DNA of 56,193 bases from Halorubrum halophilum. GTDB lineage: Archaea > Halobacteriota > Halobacteria > Halobacteriales > Haloferacaceae. Shown here piece after piece: positions 32,108 to 40,625 of the stretch. Below the pieces are notes generated by a model. It saw only the letters and a program-made list of their open reading frames with translations, was not told the origin of the DNA and made no database searches. Numbering within the stretch: position 1 is the stretch's first letter; each line of letters starts with the position of its first letter. Location of the stretch: the NCBI RefSeq assembly GCF_000739595.1, contig NZ_BBJP01000092.1, positions 1-56,193 of the forward strand. Reading direction: 5' to 3'. The translations under genes were made by a program, and so were the position numbers.

Positions 32108-33652
32108 TTAGCTCCCGGCGCGGAGGTCGCCGACTGTGAGCACGCGCGTTCCCACGGGCCGTTTGACGAACTCGCCGACCTCCCGGCCGAGGAGCTCGCT
32201 GACCCCGCGCTGCGCGGCGACGTCGAGCAGGCGCTGGTCGATCAGCCCGTCGACGACGACCGTGTGCGGGGCCGTCTCTGCGCTCTCGACCGCGTCGAAG
32301 GCGTCGACCGCATCGACCTCCGCGAGGACGCCGCGGTCGTCGCCGAGGAGCCGGGCGCGGTCGCTGCCGGCGTCGACGATCTCCTGCACGTGTTCCTCGA
32401 TCGATCGCGGCTCGTCGTCGAGGGGAGTGTCGTCGGTCACCGAATCCGCCGTCTCCGCGTCGTCGGCCTCGGGATCGGGATCGACCGTGTCGGAATCGTC
32501 GGATCCCGAATCCGACGCGTCGTCCGTGGTGTCGTCGCCGTCGCTGATCTCGTCGGCGTCGGGCGCGTCGCCGTCGTTCCCCTCGCGCCCCTCGTCGGTC
32601 TCCTCCTCGCCGGTCGCCGCGGGTCTCGGTGGGTCCTCGACCGCCTCCACGAGCCCGCCCTCCATCGCACCGCGAGCCCCGTCGGCGACGACGCCGGAGT
32701 CGCCGTCACTCGACCGGCTGACCTCGGTACCGTTTTCGGCGTCGTTCTCGTCAGCGGGCTCGGACGCACCGCCGGGGAGGCCGGTTCCCTCTCCTTCGAG
32801 CGGAGCGTCCCCCGAATCGTCCGCGGCGGCCTCGCGGAGGTTCGGCTCGTCGGCGAGGCTGCTGTACGGCACCTTCCCGCGGAGCGCCTCGAAGACGGCG
32901 TTGCGGTCGAGGTCTTCGACCGACTGGCCGGGCGGGGCGAAGGCGACGTAGTCCACGTCGCCCACCTGCGCGAGCTCGCGGAGGATGAGCTCGCCGCCGC
33001 GGTCGCCGTCGAGGAACGCGGTGACGGTGCGGTCGGCGGTGAGGTCGGCGACCGCGTCGGGGACGTTCGTCCCCTCGACGGCGACTGCGTTCTTGATGCC
33101 GCACTCGAGCAGGGTCAGCACGTCCGCGCGCCCCTCGACGACGATGACGGCGTCGGAGTCGCCGACGCGGGGGCCGGCGGGGAGCCCCTCGTAGTCGACG
33201 ATCCCCTCGACGCGGGCGGCCTCGCGGACCTCATCGAGGATGTCGTCGCTCCTGAGGCTCGTCTCCTCGAAGCCGCCGGCGACGAGTTCCTTGGCGCGCT
33301 CGACGACCTCGCGGCGCTTCGCCGCCCGCACGTCCTCGATGCTCGTCACCTCCACCGAGGCGTGGCAGGGGCCGATACGGTCGATCGTCTCCAGCGCGGC
33401 GGCGAGGATCGCGGTCTCGACCTTGTCGAGGCTCGACGCGACCGTGACCTCGCCGAACGACTGGCCGTTCTCGGACTCGACGGCGACGTCGATCCGCCCG
33501 ACCCGCGAGGACTCTTGGAGGTCCCGCAGGTCCAGCTCGTCGCCGAGGAGCCCCTCCGTCTGGCCGAACACCGCGCCGACGACGTCGCTCCGCTCGACGA
33601 CGCCGTCGGCCGCGATGGTGGCGTGGATGAGGTATTTTTCGGTGTCTTTCAT
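32108..33652 (-). CDS. dnaG: Archaeal DnaG (bacterial-type primase homologue)
   Basis: A 514-residue TOPRIM protein. In archaea DnaG makes primers in vitro and is also linked with the RNA exosome. The N-terminus MKDTEKYLIHATI is typical; the TOPRIM motifs are EGRAD (173-177) and DGDRGG (215-220). Residues about 285-425 form a long acidic, low-complexity linker, longer than in non-halophiles, followed by a conserved C-terminal domain (HTVVVDGLIDQRLLD onward). It starts with ATG at 33652. Repeat copy E lies downstream of its stop. Confidence 0.95.
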   Translation of the reverse strand: MKDTEKYLIHATIAADGVVERSDVVGAVFGQTEGLLGDELDLRDLQESSRVGRIDVAVESENGQSFGEVTVASSLDKVETAILAAALETIDRIGPCHASVEVTSIEDVRAAKRREVVERAKELVAGGFEETSLRSDDILDEVREAARVEGIVDYEGLPAGPRVGDSDAVIVVEGRADVLTLLECGIKNAVAVEGTNVPDAVADLTADRTVTAFLDGDRGGELILRELAQVGDVDYVAFAPPGQSVEDLDRNAVFEALRGKVPYSSLADEPNLREAAADDSGDAPLEGEGTGLPGGASEPADENDAENGTEVSRSSDGDSGVVADGARGAMEGGLVEAVEDPPRPAATGEEETDEGREGNDGDAPDADEISDGDDTTDDASDSGSDDSDTVDPDPEADDAETADSVTDDTPLDDEPRSIEEHVQEIVDAGSDRARLLGDDRGVLAEVDAVDAFDAVESAETAPHTVVVDGLIDQRLLDVAAQRGVSELLGREVGEFVKRPVGTRVLTVGDLRAGS

Positions 33653-33794
33653 GATGGGTGAATGGTGATGATCGGGCGGAGCCGGCCGCCCGTGGGTCGT
33701 TGTGTCCGTCGGCGAAAATAGTTATCGCACGTGCCTGCGTCGACGTCTGGTGAAGAAAAAATCTCTTCGATACTAAATACTGAATTAGACCAAC

Positions 33795-33804
33795 AATATT
33801 TATC
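33795..33804 (+). promoter_or_regulatory. TATA-like box for the DUF3311/symporter pair
   Basis: AATATTTATC centred 29 nt before the ATG at 33829, within an unusually A/T-rich patch (about 33755-33805). Confidence 0.55.
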
Positions 33805-33828
33805 CGGTGAATCCTAACGCTGTTCCAC

Positions 33829-34083
33829 ATGAGTCGATCTCGGAGAGATCTCGTGTGGATACCGACGTTCGCGGTCCTCGTCGCCTTCGCGGTGCCGTGG
33901 CCGCTGTGGGGAGTCGATCGAGTCGTCGCCGGGCTGCCGGTGTGGATCTGGTGGCACGTGGCGTGGCTCGGGCTGTGTACCGTCCTGTTCTCGCTGTTCG
34001 TCCGGAGCGGCGCGTGGGAGCGCGGGATGGGTCGCCAACCGGGGTCGAAATCCGAATCGCCGCTCGGAGGTGACCGACAGTGA
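33829..34083 (+). CDS. DUF3311 small membrane protein
   Basis: An 84-residue protein with two hydrophobic helices (about 9-29 and 41-62) and the Trp/Pro-rich middle PWPLWGVDRV typical of DUF3311, which is regularly paired with sodium:solute symporters. It is likely a small accessory subunit of the transporter next to it. The stop overlaps the symporter GTG start (GTGA), so the two are translated together. It has its own TATA-like box. Confidence 0.87.
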   Translation: MSRSRRDLVWIPTFAVLVAFAVPWPLWGVDRVVAGLPVWIWWHVAWLGLCTVLFSLFVRSGAWERGMGRQPGSKSESPLGGDRQ

Positions 34084-35564
34084 CGCTCGGCCTGTCGCTC
34101 GGGGTCGTCGTCGGCTACCTCCTGTTCGCGCTCGCGGTCGGCCTCGTCGCCTACCACGTCTCCGAGGCGACCGCCGAGGACTACTACCTCGCGAACCGCT
34201 CGATCGGAACGGTCGTGCTACTGTTCACCACGTTCGCCACCCTGCTCTCGGCGTTCACCTTCTTCGGCGGCCCGAACCTCGCGTTCGCCGCCGGGCCGGA
34301 GTGGCTGATCGTGATGGGGACGCTCGACGGCGTGCTGTTCGCGGTGCTGTGGTACGCCATCGGCTACAAGCAGTGGCTGATCGGGGACCGGCACGGGTAC
34401 GTTACGCTGGGAGAGATGCTCGGCGACCGCTTCGGCTCTACCGGGCTCCGCGCGCTCGTCGCGGGTGTGAGCCTCCTCTGGCTGTTCCCGTACGTCATGC
34501 TCCAGCAGATGGGCGCGGGCGAGGCGCTGGTGGGGCTCACCGGCGGCGCCGTCCCCTACTGGGGCGGCGCGGCGCTGGTCACCGCCTTCATGATCCTCTA
34601 CGTCGTCCTCGCCGGGATGCGCGGCGTCGCGTGGACCGACACGGTACAGGGGCTGTTCATGCTCTCCATCGTCTGGATCGCCGCCGTGTGGGTGGTCTCG
34701 GCGGTCGGCGGCGTCGGCGCCGCCACCGGCGCCATGCTCGACGCCCGACCCGACTTCGGGAACTTCGGCGGCGGGACCTACTCGGTCGGGTTCATCGTCT
34801 CCACCGCGATCACCATCGCGTTCGGCGTGACGATGTTCCCGCAGATCAACCAGCGCTTCTTCGTCGCGAAGTCTGGCGAGACGCTCAAACGGTCGTTCGT
34901 GCTGTGGCCCGTCCTCGTCCTCCTTCTCTTCCTCCCCGCGTTCATGCTCGGCGCGTGGGCGGTCGGGATGCCGGTCGAGGTGCCGGAGGGCGCCAACGTG
35001 CTCCCCGTCGTCTTGAACGAGTACACGCCGGCGTGGTTCGCGGCGCTCGTGATCGCGGGCGCGATGGCCGCGATGATGTCTTCCTCGGACTCGATGCTTC
35101 TGTCCGGATCGTCGTACTTCACCCGCGACGTGTACCGGCCCGTGATCAACGCCGACGCCTCGGAGCGCCGCGAGGCGTGGATCGCCCGGATCGGCGTCGC
35201 CGTCTTCGCCCTCCTCGCGTTCGTCGCGAGCCTCTTCCGGCCCGGGACGCTGATCGAGGTCGGGGACACCGCCTTCTCCGGGTTCGCGCTGCTGGCGCTC
35301 CCGGTGATCTGCGCGCTCTACTGGGACCGGACGACGCGGACCGGGATGATCGCCGGGGTGCTCGTCCCGCAGGTCGCGTACCTCGCGGTGGTGCTGTCCG
35401 CGGTCGTCGGCACCGTGCCGACGCTGCCCCGCACCGTCGCCGGCGGCTGGGACGTGGCGCTCGGGCTGATGGTCCTCTCCGCGGTCCTCACGGTCGGCGT
35501 CTCGCTCGTCACCGCGCCGACCGCCGAGGGCGACGCCTCGCGGTTCGCGGTCGCCGGGGACTGA
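34080..35564 (+). CDS. Sodium:solute symporter (SSS family)
   Basis: A 494-residue transporter with about 13 helices. Landmarks are ATAEDYYLANRSIG in the first loop, FGGPNLAF, and the sodium-site-like MAAMMSSSDSMLLSGSSYF region (about 335-353). It is of the SSS/SLC5 type, taking up a solute with Na+; the partner DUF3311 gene fits organic acid or amino-acid transporters of the YhjB/PanF kind, but the substrate cannot be named. It starts with GTG overlapping the DUF3311 stop. Confidence 0.93.
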   Translation: MTLGLSLGVVVGYLLFALAVGLVAYHVSEATAEDYYLANRSIGTVVLLFTTFATLLSAFTFFGGPNLAFAAGPEWLIVMGTLDGVLFAVLWYAIGYKQWLIGDRHGYVTLGEMLGDRFGSTGLRALVAGVSLLWLFPYVMLQQMGAGEALVGLTGGAVPYWGGAALVTAFMILYVVLAGMRGVAWTDTVQGLFMLSIVWIAAVWVVSAVGGVGAATGAMLDARPDFGNFGGGTYSVGFIVSTAITIAFGVTMFPQINQRFFVAKSGETLKRSFVLWPVLVLLLFLPAFMLGAWAVGMPVEVPEGANVLPVVLNEYTPAWFAALVIAGAMAAMMSSSDSMLLSGSSYFTRDVYRPVINADASERREAWIARIGVAVFALLAFVASLFRPGTLIEVGDTAFSGFALLALPVICALYWDRTTRTGMIAGVLVPQVAYLAVVLSAVVGTVPTLPRTVAGGWDVALGLMVLSAVLTVGVSLVTAPTAEGDASRFAVAGD

Positions 35565-35618
35565 GCCGACCGCTGTCGCGGTCGCTCGCGGCGCGTTTAA
35601 AAACCTCCTCAGAGGGGC

Positions 35619-36962
35619 TCAGTCGTCGAGCTCTTCCGTGACCGAGTCGGGGGTAGACTCGGCGTTACCCGGGGCCGCGTCGCGTCCGGCGTTGCTCCCG
35701 CCCGGCCCGTCCGGGAGCGTGTCGAACTCGGGATCGAACAGTTGGAGCGCGGTCCGGATCGTCTCCCAGTCGTCCTCGCCGGCCGCGTCGCGCAGCGACC
35801 GGGTCGGGGCGGCGAGCAGCTGGCCGACCAACGCGTCCGCCAGGTCCTCGACGGTCTCGCGCTGTTCGTCGGTCAGGTCACCCTGCGCCTCGAGCTTCGA
35901 GACCGCGCGGTCGACCTCGCGGGCCTTCACGCGGTCGGCGCCCGCGTACATCGCCGAGATGGCGTCGTCGGCGCGCTTGCGCTTGTACGCCTCCAGGATG
36001 CGGTCGAGCTCGTCGTCGATGATCGCCTCGACCTCCCGCGCCTCCGTCTCGCGGCTCTCGCGGGTCTTGCGGGTCACGTCCTCCAGCGCGTCGATGTCGT
36101 ACAGCGTGACCCCGTCGCGGTCGGCGAGCGCGGGGTCCACGTCGCGCGGCTGCGCGATGTCGATGCAGACGAGTCGGTCGGCGCCCGCCGCGTGTTTCGG
36201 CCGAATCACCGGGTCCGGGCTGCCGGTCGCCGCGATCACGAGGTCGGCGTCTGCGACCACGGTCGAGAGGTCGGCGAGCGACACCGCCTCGGCGGGGGTG
36301 TCGACCTCCTCGGCGACGAACGCCGCGTTCGGCACCGTCCGGTTCGCCACGACGATCTCCGAGACCGGGGTGTCGTCGAGCGTCCGGGCCGCGAGCGTCC
36401 CCATCTCCCCGGCGCCGACCACGACAGCGGAGCCGTCGGTGAGATCGATCTCGCCGGCGGCCAGCCGCACGGCGGCCGAGCCGAGCGAGACGACTCCCTC
36501 GTTGATCGACGTCTCGTTGCGCGCGCGCTCGCCGACGTGGAGCGCCTTCGTCACTCCGTCTTTCAGCACCGGGCCGATGCCGCCCGCGGACTTCGACTCC
36601 TCGTACGCCTCGCGGAGCTGGCCGATGATCTGGTCCTCACCGAGGACGAGCGACTCGAGCCCGGAGGCGACCCGCATCAGGTGTTCCAAGCTCTCCTCGT
36701 GGTCGAGCCGGCGGACTGCGCCGCCGCGGACCTCGGGCGCGAACGACTCCAGCGCGACCGCGCCGTCGACGGTCCGGTCGGTGACGACGTACGCCTCCGA
36801 GCGGTTGCACGTCTGGAGCGCGAACGCCTCCTCGACCCCGTCGCGCGCGAGCAGGTCCGAGACGGTGGCGCGGACGCCGTCGCCGCCCGCGGCCTCGATC
36901 TCGTCGACCGTCGCGCGGGAGTGGGCGACGCTCACGCCAGTGATAGCGCCCGTCTCCTTCAT
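35619..36962 (-). CDS. hemA: Glutamyl-tRNA reductase
   Basis: Reduces glutamyl-tRNA to glutamate-1-semialdehyde, the first step of tetrapyrrole synthesis. The 447-residue protein has catalytic Cys52 in LQTCNRSEAY, the block GLESLVLGEDQIIGQ, the NADPH site VVVGAGEMG (near 180), and a C-terminal dimerisation helix followed by an acidic tail. Its ATG at 36962 overlaps the stop of the precorrin-2 dehydrogenase gene (ATGA), so it is the last gene of the heme operon. Confidence 0.95.
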   Translation of the reverse strand: MKETGAITGVSVAHSRATVDEIEAAGGDGVRATVSDLLARDGVEEAFALQTCNRSEAYVVTDRTVDGAVALESFAPEVRGGAVRRLDHEESLEHLMRVASGLESLVLGEDQIIGQLREAYEESKSAGGIGPVLKDGVTKALHVGERARNETSINEGVVSLGSAAVRLAAGEIDLTDGSAVVVGAGEMGTLAARTLDDTPVSEIVVANRTVPNAAFVAEEVDTPAEAVSLADLSTVVADADLVIAATGSPDPVIRPKHAAGADRLVCIDIAQPRDVDPALADRDGVTLYDIDALEDVTRKTRESRETEAREVEAIIDDELDRILEAYKRKRADDAISAMYAGADRVKAREVDRAVSKLEAQGDLTDEQRETVEDLADALVGQLLAAPTRSLRDAAGEDDWETIRTALQLFDPEFDTLPDGPGGSNAGRDAAPGNAESTPDSVTEELDD

Positions 36963-37636
36963 CTGGTGAGTACCTCCTCGATCACGGAATCCGCCTCTTG
37001 CCGACCGTAGGAATCCCCCTTTTGTAAACCCTTCCAAACCCCCTCGGATCGCACGACTCGACGGATCGCTTCCCGGCGTTTCTCGGGAGCGATCTCCCGG
37101 CCTTTGAGCTCTGCCCGAAGCTCTCCGGACAGTTCCGCCATCGCGCCGGCGCCGTCGATCTCCGCCTCGATCCGCTCGCGGAGCGCCTTCGCGAGCGCCG
37201 GGCTCGTCCCCCCGGTCGAGAGCGCTACCCTGATCGGGTCGTCCTCGACCGTCGCCGGGACGACGACGCTCCGCGCTCCCCGGCCTCCCGACCGGTCCGC
37301 CGCCGACACGTCGGTCCGGTTGACGAGCGCGTCGGCGTCGAGCGCCGCCGCCTCGGCCGCCGCGTTGACCGCCGCGTCGTCCGTGGCGGCGACGACGAGC
37401 GCGGGGTCGACGCGGTCGATCCAGCCGCGGACGGCCTCGGCGTCCGGCGCGGCGCGGACCAGTTCAACCGACTCGGAATCCGCCTCGGCGAGATTGACCA
37501 ACCGATCGTCGAACGCGGGGCTCACGACGACGACCCGCGCCTCGTTCGCGAACCGGGACGCCTTCCGCGATCCGACGGCGCCGCCGCCGAACACCAGCAC
37601 CGTCTCGCCGGTGAAGTCGTGGTACAGCGGGATCAC
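36959..37636 (-). CDS. Precorrin-2 dehydrogenase (Met8/CysG-N type)
   Basis: Oxidises precorrin-2 to sirohydrochlorin and may also insert iron, giving siroheme. The 225-residue protein begins VIPLYHDFTGETVLVFGGGAVG-style, with the NAD-binding GGGAVGSRKA and STGGTSPALA later. It starts with GTG at 37636, overlapping the stop of the Ahb gene by GTGA. The product feeds siroheme decarboxylase, encoded just upstream. Confidence 0.92.
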   Translation of the reverse strand: MIPLYHDFTGETVLVFGGGAVGSRKASRFANEARVVVVSPAFDDRLVNLAEADSESVELVRAAPDAEAVRGWIDRVDPALVVAATDDAAVNAAAEAAALDADALVNRTDVSAADRSGGRGARSVVVPATVEDDPIRVALSTGGTSPALAKALRERIEAEIDGAGAMAELSGELRAELKGREIAPEKRREAIRRVVRSEGVWKGLQKGDSYGRQEADSVIEEVLTR

Positions 37637-38718
37637 GCGGTGTTGCTGTCGGCGCGGTCGGCGATGCGGATCCCCGTCTTCTTCAGGATTCGGGTCGAGA
37701 ACAGCGTGTCCCAGTCGCTCTCGCCGACCTCCCAGTACTCGTCCATCAGCTCCTTCACCTCCGCGATCCGGCGCTCGCTTTCGGCCTCCGTCCGCCCGTG
37801 CGTCATCGCGAAGAAGTTGTACTCCCAGACGCCCGCGTGGCGCGGGCGCTGGTAGCAGTGGGTGACGAAGTCGAGCCCCGCGACAGCCGGCCCGACTTCG
37901 TCGAGCGCGTCCTCGGGCACGTCCCAGACGGTCATCCCGTTCTCGGTGTACCCGAGCGCGTAGTGGTTCGGGATGACGCCCACGCGGCGCACCTTCCCCT
38001 CCGCCTCGAACCGCTTTACCGTCTCGATCACCCACTCGGTGTCGGCGCCGATCGCGGCCGCCACGTCGGCGTACGGCGTCTCGCTGACTGGGAGTCCGCC
38101 CTGAATCTCGACGACGAGGTCGCGCTCGTCGGGGGTGAGCGTCGATCGGTCGCTCGGCGAGACGGCCGGCCCGAGATCCGACAAATCAACGTCGCCGTCC
38201 GGGACCGGGCCGTCGACGAGGAACTTCGCGCCGACGTGGAACTCCCGGACCTTCGGGAGGTTGTACGTCTCCTGCCCGGTCGCGGCCTCGATCTCCGCGA
38301 GCACCTCGTCGACCCGGTCGCCGCCGTCCTTGTCCGGGTCCGGGTGGTCCGCGACGCTCACCACGAACCACATGTTGAGGTGCGGGTGCTCGCGCTCGTA
38401 GTTGTGCGCGACCGCGGTGAACTCGTTGACGGTCTCCGCGATCTCGTCGTACCGGTCCTCGGGCGCGTGCATCGCGACGAGCGACGCCGCCCCGCCGATC
38501 TCCTCGGCGTTGACGAGCGCCCCGAACCGGGAGAGGATTCCCTCTTCGTCGAGATCGCGGACGCGTTCGCACAACTCCGGGCCGGTCACCTCGATCCCGT
38601 GCTCGCGGAGCGCGGCCGCGGCCGGTTCGAAGGGGCGCTCTGTCACCGGGAATCCGCCTTGGAAGGCGTTGATGATCCCGCGGTCGAGCGCCGTCAGATC
38701 CGCGTCGACCTCTTGCAT
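37633..38718 (-). CDS. ahbAB: Siroheme decarboxylase, fused AhbA-AhbB
   Basis: A 361-residue protein with two AsnC/Lrp-like repeats: residues about 5-160 (LTALDRGIINAFQGGFPV) and 195-350 (LTPDERDLVVEIQGGLPV). In the alternative heme pathway AhbA and AhbB together decarboxylate siroheme to 12,18-didecarboxysiroheme; here both halves are in one chain. The second half holds HYALGYTENGMTVWDV and HCYQRP, fitting the active-site His region. First gene of a three-gene overlapping operon with precorrin-2 dehydrogenase and hemA. Confidence 0.9.
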   Translation of the reverse strand: MQEVDADLTALDRGIINAFQGGFPVTERPFEPAAAALREHGIEVTGPELCERVRDLDEEGILSRFGALVNAEEIGGAASLVAMHAPEDRYDEIAETVNEFTAVAHNYEREHPHLNMWFVVSVADHPDPDKDGGDRVDEVLAEIEAATGQETYNLPKVREFHVGAKFLVDGPVPDGDVDLSDLGPAVSPSDRSTLTPDERDLVVEIQGGLPVSETPYADVAAAIGADTEWVIETVKRFEAEGKVRRVGVIPNHYALGYTENGMTVWDVPEDALDEVGPAVAGLDFVTHCYQRPRHAGVWEYNFFAMTHGRTEAESERRIAEVKELMDEYWEVGESDWDTLFSTRILKKTGIRIADRADSNTA

Positions 38719-38805
38719 ACGTTTGGATCGGATCCGCGCGAGAATAAGCGATCCGGCCTGCGCGTCACCGTGAGGACGGTGGGCGTCGGGACGGTCCGTC
38801 CCGAC

Positions 38806-39273
38806 TCAGCCGTCGAGGTCGCTGGCGATATTCGACAGCGACGACCGAGGACCGCGCGTCGCGTCGTACACCGTCCGCTCGCCGGGGATCCGGAGGCCGT
38901 ACTGCTCGCCGGGAACGACGACGTCGAGGACGATGACGTCACCCGGTTCGCGGTCGTTCTCGTCGAGCCACTCGGCGAGGCGGTTCGCCCCTTCGCCAGG
39001 CTCGCGCGCGAGCCGTCGGTTGTCGAACGCGCCGCGGACGAGCCGCCCCTCGCCGTCGCTCCGCACCGGCGCGTGGTACTCCTCTCGGTCGACGGCGACG
39101 CGGACGATATCGCCCGCGGCGAGCGCAAGCGACTCGCAGCTCCCGGACTCGACGCGCCCGTCGAGCTCGTCGCCGTTCGGGATCCGGACGCAGGGCCGGC
39201 GAGTGCCGCCGCTACGGGCGAGCGAGACCCGGATCGATGCGACGCCCTCGTCGTCGGAGGGGACGCGGGGCAT
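38806..39273 (-). CDS. DUF7112-like haloarchaeal protein
   Basis: A 155-residue protein with predicted beta strands and no membrane segment; landmarks are ESLALAAGDIVRV, GAFDNRRLAR and PGDVIVLDVVVPGEQYGLR. It resembles the haloarchaeal DUF7112 family as I recall it. Function is unknown. It lies 11 nt after the S6e gene on the same strand, so the two are probably co-transcribed. Confidence 0.75.
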   Translation of the reverse strand: MPRVPSDDEGVASIRVSLARSGGTRRPCVRIPNGDELDGRVESGSCESLALAAGDIVRVAVDREEYHAPVRSDGEGRLVRGAFDNRRLAREPGEGANRLAEWLDENDREPGDVIVLDVVVPGEQYGLRIPGERTVYDATRGPRSSLSNIASDLDG

Positions 39274-39284
39274 CGAGAAGGCGG

Positions 39285-39689
39285 TTACTCCTCGTCGGCG
39301 TCAGCGTCGGCGTCGCCCTCGCCGAGCGCGGCGGCGACGTCGTCGCCGTCGACGACCGAGACGTTGATCTGGGCCACGTCGTTGTCGATCTCGCGGCCGC
39401 GAACGGTGATGCGCTTGCGCTCGCCCTCGCGGGATGGCTTGAAGCCGACGCCGTCCTCAAGGAGGAGCTCCTTCAGGCGGGTGCCCGAGACGTCCTCGCG
39501 CATCGGGCGGCCGGTCTCGTCGGAGCCGCCGGTGATATCGACCGTGTGCTCGGAGAGTCCGACGGCGTCGCCGCCGAGTTCGTCACCGATCTCGCGACCG
39601 AGGAACCGGTTGGCGTCCTGTCCGTCGACCTCTCGCTGGAACGTCTCGCCGGTGTCGGGGTCGGCGATGACGACTTTGAATTCGGCCAT
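39285..39689 (-). CDS. rps6e: 30S ribosomal protein S6e
   Basis: A 134-residue archaeal small-subunit protein. It starts MAEFKVVIADPDTGETFQ and contains FLGREIGDE, GGSDETGRPMR and KRITVRGREID as in the family. The tail is Asp/Ala-rich. The archaeal form lacks the long phosphorylated C-terminal extension of eukaryotic S6. The start at 39689 is fixed by the conserved N-terminus. Confidence 0.96.
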   Translation of the reverse strand: MAEFKVVIADPDTGETFQREVDGQDANRFLGREIGDELGGDAVGLSEHTVDITGGSDETGRPMREDVSGTRLKELLLEDGVGFKPSREGERKRITVRGREIDNDVAQINVSVVDGDDVAAALGEGDADADADEE

Positions 39690-39783
39690 GAGCGAACTGA
39701 GACTCCCGCGAATAAAAAGCACGTCGAAAGCGCGATCCGACCGAGATCCGCAGGCGGACTGCGTCGCAGACGACGCTCGCCGC

Positions 39784-40497
39784 TCAGTCGTCGCGGTCGA
39801 TCCGGTCGATCTGCGGGTCGCCGTCCCCCCACGGATCGTCGACGAACGCCTCTTCGAGTGTCCGAGCGACGGGTTTCGGCCGATCCGGGCCGCCCGCATC
39901 CGCGACGCTCCCGACCGTCTCCGGGTCGAACGGAACGTCGATCGCGCCGTACACCCCCGCCGTTACATCCGCGATATCGCGCGCGTCCCCCCGCGTGACG
40001 ACCAGACAGCCGGCCACGAGCGCGGCGTCACCTCGGACCCGCTGGGCGATTCCCGCGACCTTGCCGCCGCCCGCGACGCGGACCGAGTGGTCGCCGGGAC
40101 AGAACGACTCCGGCGGTTCGCCACGCGACACGTCGGCACCGAGGCGCCGCAACGCCTCGATAACCGTCTCGGTCGCACGCTCGTACCGCTCCGCGATCAA
40201 CCCGCGGTCTCGGTCGTCACCGAGCGGAATCGCGTGCGCGAACGCGACCGTGTCGCCCGGGTACGCGACAGCCCGACCCCCCACGTCGCGCTCGATCGGA
40301 GTGAATCCCCGATCGGTGGCAACCCGCTTCGCTCGCTCGAAGCCCGGCTCGCGGGCGTCACGGCGGCCGAAGGCGACCTGTCGGTGCGGCGTCCACACTC
40401 GGAGTCCAGGCGTCCCGTCGCCGGCGCTCGCGAGCAGCGCCGCCGTGTGCTCTCGGTCCGCTTCGGGGCTGTGGCCGCGACCTCTGAGCACGCGCAT
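39784..40497 (-). CDS. Lipoate-protein ligase A-like protein (BPL/LplA fold)
   Basis: A 237-residue protein of the biotin/lipoate ligase superfamily. It shows VWTPHRQVAFGRRDA, IERDVGGRAVAYPGDTVAF-type order (RDVGGRAVAY is the RRxxGGGxV-like site), and GKVAGIAQRV with the likely catalytic Lys. Members attach or transfer lipoyl or octanoyl groups to E2 or GcvH proteins. The Gly-rich site is shortened to one GG, and no partner protein is nearby, so the exact activity is open. Confidence 0.82.
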   Translation of the reverse strand: MRVLRGRGHSPEADREHTAALLASAGDGTPGLRVWTPHRQVAFGRRDAREPGFERAKRVATDRGFTPIERDVGGRAVAYPGDTVAFAHAIPLGDDRDRGLIAERYERATETVIEALRRLGADVSRGEPPESFCPGDHSVRVAGGGKVAGIAQRVRGDAALVAGCLVVTRGDARDIADVTAGVYGAIDVPFDPETVGSVADAGGPDRPKPVARTLEEAFVDDPWGDGDPQIDRIDRDD

Positions 40498-40625
40498 ACC
40501 GGCGAGAGGGGTCGGTCAGACAAGCCGTTTGCGACGCACGGCAGACGCGTGTCGTCCGCTTTTGCGAGGAGCCGTGACCGCGTGACACAAATGTTTTGCC
40601 GGCCCTCTGACTGTGTCAGGTAACG

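Noticed and set aside
32430-32800. Possible repeats in the middle of dnaG
   Set aside because: The stretch is the acidic linker of DnaG, in frame, with the usual haloarchaeal Asp/Glu/Ser bias. No exact tandem repeat.
40607-40619. Short palindrome CTGACTGTGTCAG before the histidine kinase
   Set aside because: Only 5-bp arms; such palindromes are frequent, and nothing else marks it as an operator.
37798-40623. A 941-codon open frame opposite the heme and S6e genes
   Set aside because: It runs antisense through five well-supported genes (AhbAB, DUF7112, S6e, lipoate-ligase-like and part of the next) and is Arg/Val/Asp-rich with no recognisable domain. High-GC antisense frames of this size are expected here.
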